A stretch of 7,188 bases of DNA, taken from positions 1-7,188 of the forward strand of contig JASBRM010000086.1 in NCBI GenBank assembly GCA_030149405.1, read 5' to 3'. Position numbers and translations under genes: made by a program. The stretch comes from Neptuniibacter sp. Its GTDB lineage: Bacteria; Pseudomonadota; Gammaproteobacteria; Pseudomonadales; Balneatricaceae. Each line of letters starts with the position of its first letter. Position 1 is the stretch's first letter. This document shows, in pieces, positions 1-7,188 of this stretch. Below the pieces are notes generated by a model. It ran no database searches, was not told the DNA's origin, and saw nothing but the letters and a program-made list of their open reading frames with translations.

Positions 1-171
1 CTGCCACTTTGGCTGGCTGAAGAGTACGGAAAAACATTGCCAATCAAATCTATAAAGTTAGGTGAGCAGGGCATACAGAAACAGATCCACCTGGGAATGC
101 GTAACAGCGACCAACATAATCAACCCATGCAAGCATTTGTGAAACTGGCCAAAACCATAAGCCTTATTTAA
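1..171 (+). CDS. LysR-family transcriptional regulator, C-terminal fragment (cut by window edge)
   Basis: An open frame runs from the first base to a TAA at 169-171 and gives the last 56 residues of a protein that starts outside the window. The pattern LPLWLAEEYG, then KLGEQGIQKQIHLGMR, then QAFVKLAK is typical of the end of the effector-binding domain of LysR-type regulators: a 'LP.WLA' segment, a strand with 'I..LGMR', then a last helix with 'AF..LA'. Members bind DNA through an N-terminal winged helix and sense a small molecule through this C-terminal domain. The DNA-binding part and the effector-pocket residues are not visible, so neither target genes nor ligand can be named. The next gene starts 90 bases downstream on the same strand, but that gap has its own promoter-like element, so shared transcription is not needed. 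The family call is fairly secure; no finer call is possible. Confidence 0.72.
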   Translation: MPLWLAEEYGKTLPIKSIKLGEQGIQKQIHLGMRNSDQHNQPMQAFVKLAKTISLI

Positions 172-212
172 AACATTAAAAGCACACACGGACTGCATGG
201 TCGGATTTAGCA

Positions 213-222
213 TCTATACTAA
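213..222 (+). promoter_or_regulatory. Sigma-S-like -10 element upstream of the diguanylate cyclase gene
   Basis: The bases TCTATACTAA match the extended -10 element favoured by RpoS (KCTATACTTAA) in all but one position. No recognisable TTGACA-like -35 sits 16-18 bases upstream, which is tolerated by sigma-S but would weaken a sigma-70 promoter. Transcription would start near 227, leaving a leader of about 35 bases before the TTG start at 262. A second possible -10, TACAAT at 232-237, also lacks a -35. This is inferred from sequence only. Confidence 0.4.
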
Positions 223-261
223 GAGATTAAATACAATAAACGTTCCTGACTGAGCAGAACA

Positions 262-1011
262 TTGCAAATCATAAGAGACATAATTACCCGAGTTGGCAGA
301 CTGGGGGTGAGCCTTGCGGTCACCATCGTCTCTATCGTGCTCTCTGTATTTATTACGATGGGCGTTTTGTTTGTCACTGATGCAAGTCCTGAAACATATG
401 AAATAGCTCTGATTATCTCGATCCTATGCCCTACACTCATTGCCCCTCTGGTCACCTGGTACCTGATAGGCCTGGTGATCAAACTACACCAACTGGAAGA
501 AAAACAGCGCGAACTCGCGACTTATGATGAACTTACCGGCGCCATGAACCGCCGCACGTTTTTTGAGAACTTTAATACCCTAAAGAAAATTGCCAATAGA
601 AATCACAGCAACCTTACGTTGGCCTATATCGATATAGATGATTTTAAAACCATTAATGACACCTATGGCCATGTTATTGGCGATGAAGTACTCAAATCCT
701 TTGCTAACACGTTGAAAGGCAGTGCACGAGGCAGCGACATCATTGGACGTATTGGAGGGGAAGAATTTGCTATTCTTCTGCCGGAGACCGACATTCAAGG
801 CGCCTATGCCATTCTGGAAAGGCTCAGAACCCAGATCTGTAGCAAAACCCTTAGAATCGAAGAACATGCCATTAACCTCAGCATCAGCGTCGGTCTAAGC
901 CACTCCCGGAAAGAAAACGAATTCGCGGTAGAGCAACTGATCAAACAAGCCGACAAGGCTCTCTACCAGGCTAAATCTGAAGGCAAAAACTGCATCGTTC
1001 AGTACGCCTGA
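262..1011 (+). CDS. Membrane-anchored diguanylate cyclase (GGDEF domain)
   Basis: The 249-residue protein should make cyclic di-GMP from two GTP at the inner membrane. Two hydrophobic segments (about residues 15-38 and 48-72) are joined by a very short acidic loop, so there is no sizeable periplasmic sensor. A short charged linker (HQLEEKQREL) leads into a GGDEF domain at about 84-246, opening with YDELTGAMNRR. The active-site motif is GGEEF (165-169), a common active variant. Metal ligands D124 and E167 and guanine contacts N132 and D141 align without gaps to PleD. The inhibitory site RxxD is intact (R156, D159), so product feedback inhibition is expected. No PAS, HAMP, GAF or EAL domain is visible, so the input signal is unknown. 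The start is TTG at 262, with only a weak GAG-type ribosome site; an in-frame TGA at 247-249 limits extension. Starting at ATG 358 would delete most of the first helix. Activity as a cyclase is near certain from motifs; the exact start is less sure. Confidence 0.93.
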   Translation: MQIIRDIITRVGRLGVSLAVTIVSIVLSVFITMGVLFVTDASPETYEIALIISILCPTLIAPLVTWYLIGLVIKLHQLEEKQRELATYDELTGAMNRRTFFENFNTLKKIANRNHSNLTLAYIDIDDFKTINDTYGHVIGDEVLKSFANTLKGSARGSDIIGRIGGEEFAILLPETDIQGAYAILERLRTQICSKTLRIEEHAINLSISVGLSHSRKENEFAVEQLIKQADKALYQAKSEGKNCIVQYA

Positions 1012-1031
1012 TCCAACCCACACACCGCTGT

Positions 1032-1050
1032 TTATTTAATGAACAAATAA
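1032..1050. repeat. AT-rich inverted repeat, 6-bp arms
   Basis: TTATTT (1032-1037) and AAATAA (1045-1050) are perfect inverted arms around a 7-base spacer. They lie 21 bases after the cyclase stop codon and directly before TATAGT (1053-1058), a possible -10. This arrangement could be an operator, but arms this short and AT-rich also arise by chance. Confidence 0.3.
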
Positions 1051-1067
1051 GTTATAGTGCCAAACAC

Positions 1068-1088
1068 ATGGGTGATTGGAGTACCCAT
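1068..1088. repeat. Inverted repeat ATGGGT/ACCCAT
   Basis: ATGGGT (1068-1073) and ACCCAT (1083-1088) are perfect 6-bp arms separated by 9 bases, with one further G-T wobble pair inside. No T-run follows on either strand, so it is not an intrinsic terminator. If the possible -10 at 1053-1058 is used, the repeat would lie at the 5' end of the leader transcript. Its function is unknown. Confidence 0.3.
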
Positions 1089-1267
1089 AATAGATGCCTT
1101 TCTAGTTAATTTTCCAAAGGTAAGAAGATATGGCTACGCATACTGCACGGTTGCTTTAAGCGTTAGCATCAAATGCATTAAGATCTGAAACTGATCCTGA
1201 GCCATTTGTCGTAGATACACTATGTTTAAATAAGACAATAATCTCTCCATCCCTGAATACTCTATCA

Positions 1268-1273
1268 AGGTGA
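1268..1273 (+). promoter_or_regulatory. Ribosome binding site that favours the GTG start at 1279
   Basis: AGGTGA matches the 16S anti-Shine-Dalgarno complement and ends 5 bases before GTG 1279. The same bases overlap the alternative in-frame GTG at 1270, which has no site of its own, so the start at 1279 is preferred. Confidence 0.55.
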
Positions 1274-1278
1274 AGAAT

Positions 1279-1683
1279 GTGAGTGCTCCAGCCATAAAAG
1301 CAGTGATTTCGCAGTGGGCTGCTGCCTTTTCAAAACCGACATCTGATGAGATATGCTCGCTGTATGCAAAAGATGGCGTGTTATTGGGTACACTTTCACC
1401 TTTCTACCGCAATACTCCAGAGCTTATTAAAGAGTACTTTGATGGCATGCTCAGTCTGCAAGAGCGTTGTGTAGAGCTATCAGAACTGCATATTCAGGAC
1501 TATGGCAACAGCGCAACCTGCAGTGGCTTTTATACCTTTTACTGGAACAGCGATGATGCCAGAATCGACCTGGATGCCCGCTTTACTTTTGTACTGGTAA
1601 AACAGAATCAGCGCTGGTTAATCGCCCATCATCATTCCTCGGCTTTACCCAAAAACCATATCTCATTTCATACGGATAACTGA
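1279..1683 (+). CDS. SgcJ/EcaC-family (SnoaL-like / DUF4440) small protein
   Basis: This is a 134-residue soluble protein with no signal peptide or membrane segment. It has the NTF2-like cone fold pattern of the SgcJ/EcaC group: an N-terminal helix (AIKAVISQWAAAFSK), then LYAKDGVLLGTLSP, a helix beginning RNTPELIKEYF (44-54), a strand SGFYTFYW (82-89), and the closing strands ARFTFVLVKQNQRWLIAHHHSS (100-121). The LGTLSP, RNTPE and HHSS signatures are strongly conserved in this family, whose members are annotated as oxidoreductase-like or CaMKII-association-domain-like. No reaction is established for most of them, so no substrate is proposed. The GTG at 1279 is chosen because AGGTGA lies 5 bases upstream; GTG 1270 would add three residues. 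The gene stands alone after a 267-base gap and converges with gyrB across a shared terminator. Family membership is well supported; biochemical function is unknown. Confidence 0.85.
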   Translation: MSAPAIKAVISQWAAAFSKPTSDEICSLYAKDGVLLGTLSPFYRNTPELIKEYFDGMLSLQERCVELSELHIQDYGNSATCSGFYTFYWNSDDARIDLDARFTFVLVKQNQRWLIAHHHSSALPKNHISFHTDN

Positions 1684-1713
1684 ACGGGTTTCCGGCTACT
1701 TATTGCAGGCAAT

Positions 1714-1744
1714 AAAAAACCCCGGCATTTCTGGCGGGGCTTTT
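1714..1744. terminator. Bidirectional intrinsic terminator between the SgcJ/EcaC-like gene and gyrB
   Basis: The stem pairs CCCCG (1720-1724) with CGGGG (1735-1739), then after one G-G mismatch pairs CA with TG around a TTTC loop. Six A (1714-1719) precede it and TTTT (1741-1744) follows. Read leftward, the hairpin is followed by UUUUUUAUU, a strong terminator 27 bases beyond the gyrB stop. Read rightward, the U-run is shorter and offset by one C, so it should be weaker for the small plus-strand gene, whose stop lies 31 bases before the A-run. One element therefore serves both converging units. Confidence 0.85.
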
Positions 1745-1770
1745 ATGGTTAGTAAGTAATTACATACTTT

Positions 1771-4205
<2,435 letters not shown>

Positions 4206-4215
4206 AACTTTTCCG

Positions 4216-5307
4216 TTACATTGGGCCGACAATGTCACCCTCTGAGATACGGAAAGTGGCTTTTTCCGTTTGTGGACTCCAGAAGCTCTCGAGCGATCTG
4301 TTATCAACACAAGTTATAAAACACTGGTTAGAGCTCTGCTCTAACACTTGGCAGAACAGTTCCCCATGCTGGCTATCCAGTTCCGATGGCAAATCATCGA
4401 TCAGATAGATACAGGGCCTGCTGTTCATACGCTGGAACAATGCGCCTTGGGCAAGCTTAAGGGCACTGACCACTAATTTCTTTTGTCCGCGGGAGAGACG
4501 TTCTGCAGCGGTGTGACCATCCACCTTGAGACGGATATCTGCACGTTGCGGACCACTGCCGGTAAAACCCTGGCGCAGGTCTCGCTCAAAGTTGGTGGCA
4601 AGCACCTCTTCAAGCCCGCGTTTCTGGTCCCAGCCACAGCTGAAACCGAGCTCAATTACGACATCATCCAGCAGTTCTGAAACCACCTTTTCGAACTCGG
4701 GTTTCAGCAAGATCAGGTACTCCTGACGCAACCGGGTTAACTGCTCGGAAAAGGCGATAAATTCGCGATCCCAAACCTGACGTAACTGGTTGTCAATCTT
4801 ACCACATTTCAGCAGGGTATTACGCTGTTTTAATACCCTTTTAAAGCCTCTCCAAAGCTGAATAAATGCTTTATCTGCATGAAACACGCCCCAGTCCAGA
4901 AATTGCCGCCGAACCGCCGGAGAACCTTCAAGAATCATGAAGGTATCTGAATTGATAACCTGCAGCGGAATCAGCTCCGCAAGGGTGGAAATATCGATGT
5001 CAGAACCTTCGTAACGCACCCTGGCTTCACCCTCTAAAGGACGCTCTACGCCAAGCGACTGCTTAAGCCCATGCCCAAGCGGATCTATAGAGGCGTGAAC
5101 AACACTGCTGAGCTGCTCATTCTGGACCAGATGACGGGTTTTATTGGTTCGGAAAGAACGAGTAAGGCCAAGAACGTTAATCGCTTCCAGAATACTGGTT
5201 TTGCCGCTGCCGTTTTCACCACAGATGATGTTAATAGCGGAGGAGGGCTCAAAACTGATTGAGCTGATATTTCGCAGGTGCTGGATCTGAAGTTTAGATA
5301 TGGACAT
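4216..5307 (-). CDS. recF: DNA replication and repair protein RecF
   Basis: RecF is an SMC-like ATPase that, with RecO and RecR, helps load RecA at single-strand gaps left by stalled replication. The protein has 363 residues (E. coli 357). Walker A GENGSGKT is at 30-37. The ABC signature LSRGQKK is at 271-277. Walker B ends in IDD (303-305), followed by the D-loop SELD (308-311). The middle (about 150-240) is charged and helical, as expected for the arm of this family, and no long coiled coil is present, which separates RecF from RecN or SMC. The start ATG 5307 agrees with the family N-terminus (short strand, then LRN), yet no good ribosome site lies upstream; the leader just before it reads GCCGACTACTG. 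This fits the low RecF levels known in other gammaproteobacteria. The gap to dnaN is 66 bases and contains a hairpin. All ATPase motifs are intact. Confidence 0.98.
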   Translation of the reverse strand: MSISKLQIQHLRNISSISFEPSSAINIICGENGSGKTSILEAINVLGLTRSFRTNKTRHLVQNEQLSSVVHASIDPLGHGLKQSLGVERPLEGEARVRYEGSDIDISTLAELIPLQVINSDTFMILEGSPAVRRQFLDWGVFHADKAFIQLWRGFKRVLKQRNTLLKCGKIDNQLRQVWDREFIAFSEQLTRLRQEYLILLKPEFEKVVSELLDDVVIELGFSCGWDQKRGLEEVLATNFERDLRQGFTGSGPQRADIRLKVDGHTAAERLSRGQKKLVVSALKLAQGALFQRMNSRPCIYLIDDLPSELDSQHGELFCQVLEQSSNQCFITCVDNRSLESFWSPQTEKATFRISEGDIVGPM

Positions 5308-5329
5308 CAGTAGTCGGCTGATACAAAAC

Positions 5330-5348
5330 GGGGGCTACATTAGCCCCC
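5330..5348 (-). terminator. GC-rich hairpin between dnaN and recF, possible attenuator
   Basis: GGGGGCT and AGCCCCC form a perfect 7-bp stem around a 5-base loop. In the direction of the operon it is followed by GTTTTG, a short U-run, so it looks like a weak intrinsic terminator 25 bases after the dnaN stop codon and 22 bases before the recF start. Partial termination would lower recF and gyrB relative to dnaN. It could instead protect the dnaN mRNA 3' end after processing. The stem is clear; its role is inferred. Confidence 0.6.
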
Positions 5349-5354
5349 ATTATA
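5349..5354 (-). promoter_or_regulatory. Consensus -10 hexamer in the dnaN-recF gap
   Basis: On the minus strand TATAAT lies directly before the GC-rich hairpin. No TTGACA-like -35 is found 16-18 bases upstream (candidates GTAAGT or TGTAAG match poorly), and no TG extension is present. If active, transcription would start near 5342, in the hairpin itself, so the new transcript would escape the terminator-like stem and could supply recF and gyrB. Confidence 0.25.
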
Positions 5355-5373
5355 AATCGGTATAAAACCTTAC

Positions 5374-6477
5374 TTACATACGCATTGGCATGACAACGTA
5401 AAGGCTTTCCGACTCATCAAAGCCTTCAACCAGTGCGCTGGAGTTCGAATCGGACAGGGTCAGGCGAACAACGTCAGAGTTAAGAATTGAGAGGCAATCC
5501 AACAGGTAGTTAACGTTGAAACCTACTTCCAGGCTATCACCTTCGTAATCCACTGCCAGACTTTCTTCCGCTTCTTCCTGCTCTGGGTTATTGGCCATAA
5601 CCTGCAGATACCCGTTAGACAGTGCCAAACGCACGCCACGGTATTTTTCGTTCGACAGGATAGCGATACGGCTCAGAACCTGACGCAGTTCCATACGATC
5701 ACTCAGCAGGATCTTGTCGCCATTTTTCGGAATTACGCGCTCATAATCCGGGAACTTGCCGTCAACAAGTTTAGATGTAAATGTGAAATCACCTACGTGT
5801 GCGCGGATATGGCTGGAACCGATCACTAGTTTCAGCTCTTCATCACCGCTCTGGAGTAATCGTGCCAGTTCTAGAATACCTTTACGCGGTACGATGATCT
5901 GGTGCTGCATACCTTCAGGTGCCTGCACCTCTGTAATGCTGGTCGCAAGACGGTGGCCGTCTGTAGAGACTGAACGCAGCTGGCCTTCCTGAATCTCCAA
6001 CAGCATACCGTTCAAGTAATAACGAACGTCCTGCTGAGCCATGGAGAAGCCGGTTTTATCAATCAGATTACGCAGTTGCTGCTGAAGCAGTGAAAATTCC
6101 AGTGTTTCTGGACTGTCTTCAACGTTGGGGAATTCAGTTGCAGGCAGGGTAGACAGTGTGAAGCGGCTTCGACCCGCTTTAATAACCATCTTCTGACCCG
6201 TCAGAGTCAGCTCGATACGGGCTGAGTCTGGAAGTGATTTACAAATATCCATCAACTTACGTGCTGGCACTGTGACTGAACCTGATTCAGCTGGTTCATC
6301 CAGTGTTACACGTCCGACCAGTTCAACCTCAAGGTCTGTACCAGTCATGGCTAGCTGATCACCCTCAGCTACCAGAAGAATATTGGATAGCACTGGCAAT
6401 GTCTGACGGCGCTCTACAACACCCGCAACCAGTTGCAATGGTTTGATCAGTGCTTCACGTGAGATGACAAATTTCAT
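5374..6477 (-). CDS. dnaN: DNA polymerase III beta subunit (sliding clamp)
   Basis: DnaN dimerises into the ring that holds DNA polymerase III and other partners on DNA. The 367 residues (E. coli 366) make the three usual clamp domains, about 1-125, 126-250 and 251-367. Recognisable segments are GTDLEVEL (46-53), TDGHRLA (172-178), KFPDYERVIP (241-250) and the end VVMPMRM (361-367). The partner-binding cleft is preserved: L177, P243, V248, V361 and M363 align with E. coli L177, P242, V247, V360 and M362. The ATG start at 6477 gives the conserved MKFVISRE N-terminus and follows AGGTGG by seven bases. It lies 48 bases after dnaA and 66 before recF. The dnaA-dnaN order is conserved across most bacteria, and coupling to dnaA transcription is expected, with an additional promoter possible in the dnaA-dnaN gap. 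Nothing is broken or unusual. Confidence 0.99.
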   Translation of the reverse strand: MKFVISREALIKPLQLVAGVVERRQTLPVLSNILLVAEGDQLAMTGTDLEVELVGRVTLDEPAESGSVTVPARKLMDICKSLPDSARIELTLTGQKMVIKAGRSRFTLSTLPATEFPNVEDSPETLEFSLLQQQLRNLIDKTGFSMAQQDVRYYLNGMLLEIQEGQLRSVSTDGHRLATSITEVQAPEGMQHQIIVPRKGILELARLLQSGDEELKLVIGSSHIRAHVGDFTFTSKLVDGKFPDYERVIPKNGDKILLSDRMELRQVLSRIAILSNEKYRGVRLALSNGYLQVMANNPEQEEAEESLAVDYEGDSLEVGFNVNYLLDCLSILNSDVVRLTLSDSNSSALVEGFDESESLYVVMPMRM

Positions 6478-6484
6478 CGTTTCC

Positions 6485-6490
6485 CCACCT
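6485..6490 (-). promoter_or_regulatory. Ribosome binding site of dnaN
   Basis: AGGTGG on the minus strand lies seven bases before the dnaN ATG and matches the anti-Shine-Dalgarno complement. It supports the chosen start and indicates independent translation initiation, not stop-start coupling to dnaA, whose stop codon is 48 bases upstream. Confidence 0.65.
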
Positions 6491-6492
6491 AC

Positions 6493-6520
6493 CTTATATA
6501 AGCCGGTCCATTTTGGCCGG
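6493..6520 (-). promoter_or_regulatory. Palindrome and imperfect hairpin in the dnaA-dnaN gap, possible dnaN promoter region
   Basis: The gap contains the perfect 10-base palindrome CTTATATAAG (6493-6502) next to an imperfect hairpin with CCGG arms (6503-6520). On the minus strand TATAAG or TATATA inside the palindrome resembles a -10; TTACCG 17 bases before TATATA is a poor -35 (three of six bases). The hairpin is followed by no U-run, so it is not a terminator. A weak dnaN promoter is possible, as dnaN promoters are known elsewhere, but chance AT-richness is an alternative. Confidence 0.25.
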
Positions 6521-6525
6521 TAACC

Positions 6526-7188
6526 TTACGCCGTAAGATGACGCAGTAAATTCTGATAATCTTCTCTGATATCCGTATCACTCTCACGCAGCTCCTTTAT
6601 CTTACGACAAGCATGGAGCACTGTGGTGTGATCGCGACCACCAAACGCATCACCAATCTCAGGCAAACTGTGATTGGTCAGTTCCTTGGAAAGACTCATT
6701 GCCACCTGGCGTGGTCTTGCCACAGAACGACTGCGTCGTTTAGACAACAGATCAGAAACCTTAATCTTATAGTAATCGGCCACAACCCGTTGAATATTAT
6801 CAATACTAACCTGTTTATCCTGCAAAGCCAGCAGGTCTTTAAGAGATTCTTTAATAAAAGGTGTAGTAATTGGGCTACCGGTGAAATGAGCGTTGGCAAT
6901 TACACGTTTTAACGCGCCTTCAAGCTCACGAACATTGGATCTGATCTTCTGTGCCAGGAAGAAAGCAGCATCATCCGGAAGGCGTACACGCGCTTCATCT
7001 GCTTTCTTCATCAAAATAGCTACCCGGGTTTCCAGGTCAGGCGGTTCAATCGCAACCGTGAGGCCACAACCGAAACGGGATTTAAGACGCTCTTCCACAC
7101 CGTTAATATCTTTTGGATAACGGTCACTGGTAAGAATCATCTGCTGACCACCTTCTAACAGAGCGTTAAAGGTGTGGAAAAACTCTTC
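6526..7188 (-). CDS. dnaA: Chromosomal replication initiator DnaA, C-terminal part (cut by window edge)
   Basis: The frame stays open to the last base of the window, so the gene begins outside; the internal ATG at 7140 is not the start, because residues [16 protein letters not shown] precede it in frame. The visible 220 residues cover the end of the AAA+ domain and all of the DNA-binding domain. [13 protein letters not shown] (30-42 of the fragment) holds the arginine-finger region. [10 protein letters not shown] (84-93) is sensor [25 protein letters not shown] (139-161) starts domain IV, and [15 protein letters not shown] (183-197) is the DnaA signature helix that reads the DnaA box. DnaA with ATP binds these boxes and opens the origin. 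In most relatives the origin and rpmH lie upstream of dnaA, which would be to the right of this window. The likeness to E. coli DnaA is very high, and the stop TAA is 48 bases before dnaN. Confidence 0.98.
   Translation of the reverse strand, partial: EEFFHTFNALLEGGQQMILTSDRYPKDINGVEERLKSRFGCGLTVAIEPPDLETRVAILMKKADEARVRLPDDAAFFLAQKIRSNVRELEGALKRVIANAHFTGSPITTPFIKESLKDLLALQDKQVSIDNIQRVVADYYKIKVSDLLSKRRSRSVARPRQVAMSLSKELTNHSLPEIGDAFGGRDHTTVLHACRKIKELRESDTDIREDYQNLLRHLTA

Larger units (their letters stand above)
1012..1278. other. Non-coding stretch between the cyclase gene and the SgcJ/EcaC-like gene
   Basis: This 267-base stretch holds no convincing gene. Two short inverted repeats lie in its left half (1032-1050 and 1068-1088). 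TATAGT at 1053-1058 resembles a -10 element but has no good -35. Two tiny frames exist: 13 codons from ATG 1068 without a ribosome site, and 9 codons from ATG 1130 with AAGG at 1117-1120. Neither is supported beyond that. No hairpin plus T-run terminator follows the cyclase gene, and no tRNA or recognisable riboswitch was seen. The promoter of the downstream gene probably lies here but could not be placed. Confidence 0.5.

Noticed and set aside
1130..1159. Nine-codon frame as a possible leader peptide before the SgcJ/EcaC-like gene
   Set aside because: It has AAGG upstream but no run of regulatory codons and no following terminator/antiterminator pair, and it ends more than 110 bases before the gene. 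Too little to call.
1159..1185. attC-like or other recombination-site pattern around GCGTTAGCATC
   Set aside because: The GTTAGCA segment does not fit the GTTRRRY core, the matching inverse core is absent, and the local GCAT/ATGC dyad is only 4 bp.
6526..7140. dnaA starting at the ATG at 7140
   Set aside because: The frame remains open to the window edge and the 16 upstream codons match conserved DnaA sequence, so this ATG is an internal methionine of a truncated gene.
7173..7181. DnaA-box-like sequence TTTTCCACA (minus strand) in dnaA
   Set aside because: It fits the loose consensus TTWTNCACA but is a single site and is produced by codons for the conserved residues EFFHT. There is no cluster of boxes and no AT-rich unwinding region in the window.

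Overview
The window looks like a gammaproteobacterial chromosome next to the replication-origin gene cluster. Four genes lie head to tail on the minus strand: dnaA (C-terminal 220 residues only, cut by the right edge), dnaN, recF and gyrB. Their proteins follow the gammaproteobacterial forms closely: a DnaA C-terminus close to the Escherichia coli one, a 367-residue beta clamp, and an 807-residue GyrB with the long C-terminal half of Gram-negative gyrases. Gene content and moderate base composition would fit a marine Oceanospirillales-type organism, but that is an impression, not a demonstrated assignment.

Layout from left to right. Positions 1-171 hold the last 56 codons of a LysR-type regulator (plus strand). 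Positions 262-1011 encode a two-helix membrane diguanylate cyclase (plus strand) with a complete active site, an intact inhibitory site and a TTG start; a sigma-S-like -10 element lies just upstream. Positions 1012-1278 are a long non-coding stretch with two short inverted repeats. Positions 1279-1683 encode a small SgcJ/EcaC (SnoaL-like/DUF4440) protein with a GTG start. It converges on gyrB, and a bidirectional hairpin terminator at about 1714-1744 separates the two transcription units. From 1771 to the right end the replication cluster reads leftward: gyrB, recF, dnaN, dnaA.

The cluster genes share one job. DnaA opens the origin, DnaN is the sliding clamp of the replicase, RecF loads RecA at gaps near stalled forks, and GyrB is the ATPase subunit that relieves positive supercoils ahead of the fork. 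The gaps are short (48, 66 and 21 bases), which suggests cotranscription. However, the dnaN-recF gap contains a perfect 7-bp GC-rich hairpin with a short U-run, a consensus TATAAT, and no good ribosome binding site for recF, so differential expression inside the cluster is likely. The left-hand genes are accessory genes with no visible functional link to replication.

I found no previously undescribed system here. The points worth a second look are regulatory: the dnaN-recF gap, the sigma-S-like promoter before the cyclase, and the unexplained 267-base intergenic region.
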